Assembly: GCA_964036295.1 (NCBI GenBank)
Contig: OZ038466.1
Location: forward strand, 9,698,001 to 9,762,000
Direction of reading: 5' to 3'
Source: Plumapathes pennacea
Lineage: Eukaryota; Cnidaria; Anthozoa; Antipatharia; Myriopathidae
Length of the DNA: 64,000 bases
This document shows positions 60,749 to 64,000 of this stretch, piece by piece. The notes below the pieces were generated by a model, which did no database searches, was not told the DNA's origin, and was given only the letters and a program-made list of their open reading frames with translations. Both the position numbers and the translations under genes were made by a program. Positions within the stretch are counted from its first letter, which is position 1; each line of letters starts with the position of its first letter.

Positions 60749-61279
60749 TCATGTTTGTTATAAATGTCCAACATTTGACGGATATAGGCAGGTGTTCTCA
60801 ACTGGGCGGGAATTCTGAACTGTTATCATTGATTTCGATTCTTTCGATCATTTCAATACAGCCCACACATGCATTTGGAGGGTTTATTAGCTCGTGAATT
60901 TACAGCTTTTTATTATATGTTCGGTTTCGGCATACAGATTTTTTTTGTAAATCGGCAACGTCTATTGGTGGCGATAAGAAAGCATCGAATATTTTTTTAT
61001 CACAACCTTTTTAAATTAATTTTCAGAGCAGTTCTGATGGGAATTCTATGATAAACAAAATTGGCAATTTGGAGTTTGGCTTTATTGTCAATCAATGGCT
61101 TCCTTCCGGATACTCTTTCACTTAGATGCACTCAAAACAACAATAAAAATCATTAAATATTCAAAGCTACTGTTCGCGCACGACAGCGCACACACGCCTT
61201 CGGCAGCACGGGCTGTTTTCAGCGGTCTCACAATGGTCAATTAGGCGCACGAGTGTGCACGTGCGTATGCGAAAACAAG
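60749..61279. promoter_or_regulatory. Divergent promoter region, PRRT-like copy 3 / RRP1
   Basis: A 531-bp gap between two opposed start codons. At the RRP1 edge, AAGATGGCGGC (61277-61287) contains the ATG and matches the YY1-type initiator motif. CpG-rich sequence (ACGCACACG, GCGCACGAG) covers the last 120 bp. Confidence 0.5.
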
Positions 61280-63693
61280 ATGGCGGCCGGCGGCGCGGAG
61301 GAACACTTTGCGAAGAAATTGGCAAATAATAACAAGATAGTTCGGGATAGAACTGTGAAGAAGTTACGGGCATGGATATCAAGTCGTCCTAAACACGGGA
61401 AAGGTAAATTTATCTGAGTTCGTGGTCTGTAGGCCGTTTAATTTGCTGTGCATTAACAGCGTCCCTGTGCTAAGAGGATTCCTGGTTTTGTTTACGTTTT
61501 GTTCAGGCTTCACAGAGACAGACTTGCTTAAGATATGGAAAGGACTGTTCTACTGCATGTGGATGTCAGACAAACCGCTAGTGCAGGTAGAGTGACTTGT
61601 GATTGTCTCCTCAATCAGCTGCTGTGTCAGCTGTGTAGCGGTGATATTTTTTGTAAACAATGCAGTGTCACAAATTAACTGTTCTTCTGTGTGTGAATGT
61701 CAGACAAACCACTAGTTTACAGGTACATGTAGATCTTGTGATCGTTGTGATCACTCGTAATTGTTACCTTAATCAGCAGACATGCCAGCTGTGTACCGGT
61801 TGATTTGTGTCACAAATAAACTGTATTTCTACTGTGTTTGGATGTCAGACAAACGTACACTAATGTGCGTATAGTTAGAGTTTCTTGTGGTCACCCCGCA
61901 AATCAGGTGTGGTGACGTTAGCTAGTTTGCTTTGAAATGCCGTGTTTGTGTTGTGGTGATTATTTATAATACTGTATGTTCATTTTTTATCACAAAATGA
62001 CTTTTCCACTGTGTGTGGATGTCAGACAAATCACTGGTTATGTTAGAGGTTCTTGTGATCACCCCAAAGCTGAATCAGGCTGTTTACCTTGAAGTGTGGC
62101 ATTTAGTGTATAGGTGATCAAGCTGGGTCCATGCTGTTTATATATAAACTGACTGTTCATTTGTGAGCATCTTGTAGATACTGTAGATCAGCCATTGCTT
62201 TACCAGTATGTAGTGATCAGTGGGGTGTATCACTTTTAGAATTTTAGCCTAAAATAGGGTATCGATTTTGAACCTTTGGTCTGGAATAGGGTCAGAGATT
62301 TTGAAATTTGGTCTGAAAGGGGGTCGAAAATGGCAAATTTTGGTCTGAAAAACAGTCAAAAATTGCAAATTTTGGTCTGAAATAGGGTAAGGGTTTAAGT
62401 CCTGGGTGGCACATCCCATCCAAAATTGTAAGGAGTACCCCCTGGGTGTGAAACTCTTTAATACAATTCTATTTTCTTTGGTTACAGGAAGAGCTTACAG
62501 AGACACTATCCAAACTAATCCACAGTTTTAGAAATGTGGATAATGGTAAGGATTATGCACAATATTACAGTATGCTCCATCCATTATGTGAAGAAAAATA
62601 CATACATACATACAGTAAACATAAACCTGAATCTGTGTGCAACATTTTGTCACTGCATTTTGTTGTGGTGTCAAGTTGCATGTGTAATAGTGGCCTAAGT
62701 TTTAGCTCAGGTAAATTCAGTCAGGTGTTTCTGGCAAGTTGTTTATGTTGTGTTTTGTTAGTTACCAGTGTTCTCTCTCCAGTTCTGAGAAGTAGTTTTC
62801 CATGTGCTTGCTCTTCGGCATGCAATAAAGTGATTTATCGAGGATTCATTGTGTCCGGGTTGGTACTACTACTATACATGAATGTTATACATGTCACATG
62901 AGGTGATCTGTTATAGGGACACTGTCATTGTGGCATGTTACCACTGTAGTAGCAATTCCTAAAAATTGCTGCACAACAGGGATATTTTACAGAAGTCTGA
63001 TTATGTTTCAGCCATTTTGTTTATCAAGATTTTCTTCAAGACAATGCACAGAGAGTGGCACGGAATTGACCGGCTGAGACTGGACAAGTTTTACTTGGTA
63101 AGCAATGTTATTTACCAGAAAAAAGATACTGTATCCTGCATCCAAAACTTTTGTTAACTTGTGCTTAATTTGTTTTCTATCAAAGCTTATTCGTGCATTT
63201 GTGAATCAGTCATTTCAACTGCTCAAGAAACACAAATGGGATGGAAGGTAATTTACTCTAATACTCACTAGGAAAATTTAATGTGTGAATGATATAAAAT
63301 GTGTGAATGATATATTAAAAAAAAAAACAGTTACTGTTTGACAGAAATATACGACAATCACCCCAGCTCTCTCAAACATACACTGAAGGCATGAAATAAA
63401 ATGAGTCTGTTTATTTTGAAATGTTCTGACTATTATTTGGTTATAGGGTTTCAGGTCTACAAAATTACTTACGTGAAGTTATTTTCCTACATTTACTTTT
63501 TCAGAGGTTTATTAAAATTTTATGGTACTGTACTGTTTATTTAAGAAAAGGCTGACAAGTGAAGGAAGGGGCATGATAGCTTGATGTGCTTTTGAGAGCC
63601 GTATTTAATGTACTTTTTTTTAACTCCATAAGGTTGACTGAAAAACTGAGTGAAGTGTACAGAGAAGGTCCTTTGAAACCCAACAGTGAAGCT
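61280..63693 (+). CDS. RRP1: RRP1 homolog (NNP-1/Nop52 family), 5' part
   Basis: Six exons recognised, all phase-compatible: 61280-61403, 61507-61586, 62488-62545, 63012-63097, 63186-63247 and 63633-63693. The gene runs off the right edge. The encoded start matches nucleolar RRP1/RRP1[69 protein letters not shown] and [11 protein letters not shown]. These are the family's most conserved blocks. RRP1 acts in the nucleolus in maturation of the large ribosomal subunit (27S/ITS processing in yeast). The start codon sits in AAGATGGCGG. Intron 2 contains decayed copies of the end of exon 2. Sequence after 63693 is intronic, or contains an exon I could not place. Confidence 0.95.
61544..62045 (+). 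repeat. Decayed tandem copies of the RRP1 exon 2 end
   Basis: The last 43 bases of exon 2 (61544-61586, containing GGATGTCAGACAAACC) recur in intron 2 at about 61679-61722, 61821-61868 and 62001-62040. Flanking intron sequence (CTTGTGAT(C/T)..., CAGCTGTGTA, TGTCACAAAT) is shared too, with a spacing of about 135-180 bp. The copies carry in-frame stops, and only the first keeps a donor-like CAGGTAC. Confidence 0.85.
62260..62460. repeat. TTTGGTCTGAAA-type short tandem repeat
   Basis: Five degenerate units containing TTGGTCTG(A/G)AA(A/T)(A/G)GGGT with spacers such as CAAAAATTGCAAATT, ending in CCCTGGGTGTGAAAC. The block is in RRP1 intron 2, noncoding. Confidence 0.75.
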
Positions 63694-64000
63694 GTGAGTA
63701 GCAGAGATCCATCTTTCAGTGTCATAAGGTTCTAGGCTTGCTATTCAGACAACAATGGCTTGGATTGTACTTGATTGCCAATTCCCAGTTAAACTCTGGG
63801 TGTATTAATGCTGATCAGAATATGACTTAGACTGTGTCTGTTTTGGAATAAGAATAGCTAAACTGACCCAAGGTGTTACTTATTTCAGGGGAAATTTAGT
63901 TCGAAATTGTTTTGAAAACCTTCGTGCTGGCATTTCCAACAGCTCCCAGTGCACCTGTACCCAAGTCAGCTTCAAACCAAAGGATTTTGCTGATCAACAC

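Noticed and set aside
63880-64000. Possible seventh RRP1 exon near the right edge
   Set aside because: No acceptor gives an open, family-like frame in the required phase before the window ends.

Overview
The window is metazoan nuclear DNA. It is AT-rich, its genes are split by GT-AG introns, and small DNA transposons lie in almost every intron and intergenic gap. Gene content (CENATAC, Rap-GAP, SRP receptor alpha, RRP1, PRRT3/4-like seven-pass proteins) together with the heavy MITE load best fits a cnidarian, probably an anthozoan such as a stony coral. That assignment is inference, because no rRNA or mitochondrial marker is present. I found no viral gene, toxin gene, CRISPR array or tRNA.

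Layout. (1) 414-5632, minus: a full CENATAC (CCDC84) gene in 12 exons, a factor of the minor spliceosome. (2) 6499-23749, plus: a 13-exon gene encoding a Rap1GAP-type Rap-GAP domain followed, in compatible splice phase, by a BTB/POZ domain of the serine-enriched-protein type. Its introns hold a 615-bp tandem duplication, several MITEs, a three-level nested transposon stack whose core element carries a mini-gene, and a 46-bp minisatellite with a three-unit higher-order pattern. (3) 23750-30738: no recognisable gene. It is dominated by a 4.3-kb inverted-repeat (foldback) structure with its own minisatellite. (4) 30739-32754, minus: an unrecognised proline-rich repeat protein. (5) 34254-42268, plus: a complete SRPRA gene in 13 exons (641 residues). 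(6) 42870-54500: a tandem segmental duplication. Each unit carries a single-exon seven-pass PRRT3/4-like gene (44775-45845 and 51060-52160, both minus). (7) A third, diverged PRRT3/4-like gene at 59666-60748, minus. (8) 61280 to the right edge, plus: the 5' part of an RRP1 (NNP-1/Nop52) ribosome-biogenesis gene.

Most genes are housekeeping (splicing, ER targeting, ribosome assembly) and show no operon-like logic. Three pairs are head-to-head over short gaps: CENATAC with the Rap-GAP gene, the proline-rich gene with SRPRA, and PRRT-like gene 3 with RRP1. Shared promoters are therefore plausible. CENATAC and RRP1 both start translation inside an AAGATGGCGG sequence, a known YY1-type initiator motif.

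The items most worth following up are the Rap-GAP/BTB architecture, the TIR element carrying a promoter-exon-poly(A) mini-gene, the foldback structure, and the PRRT-like duplication. In that duplication one unit preserves the exact empty insertion site of a MITE present in the other.
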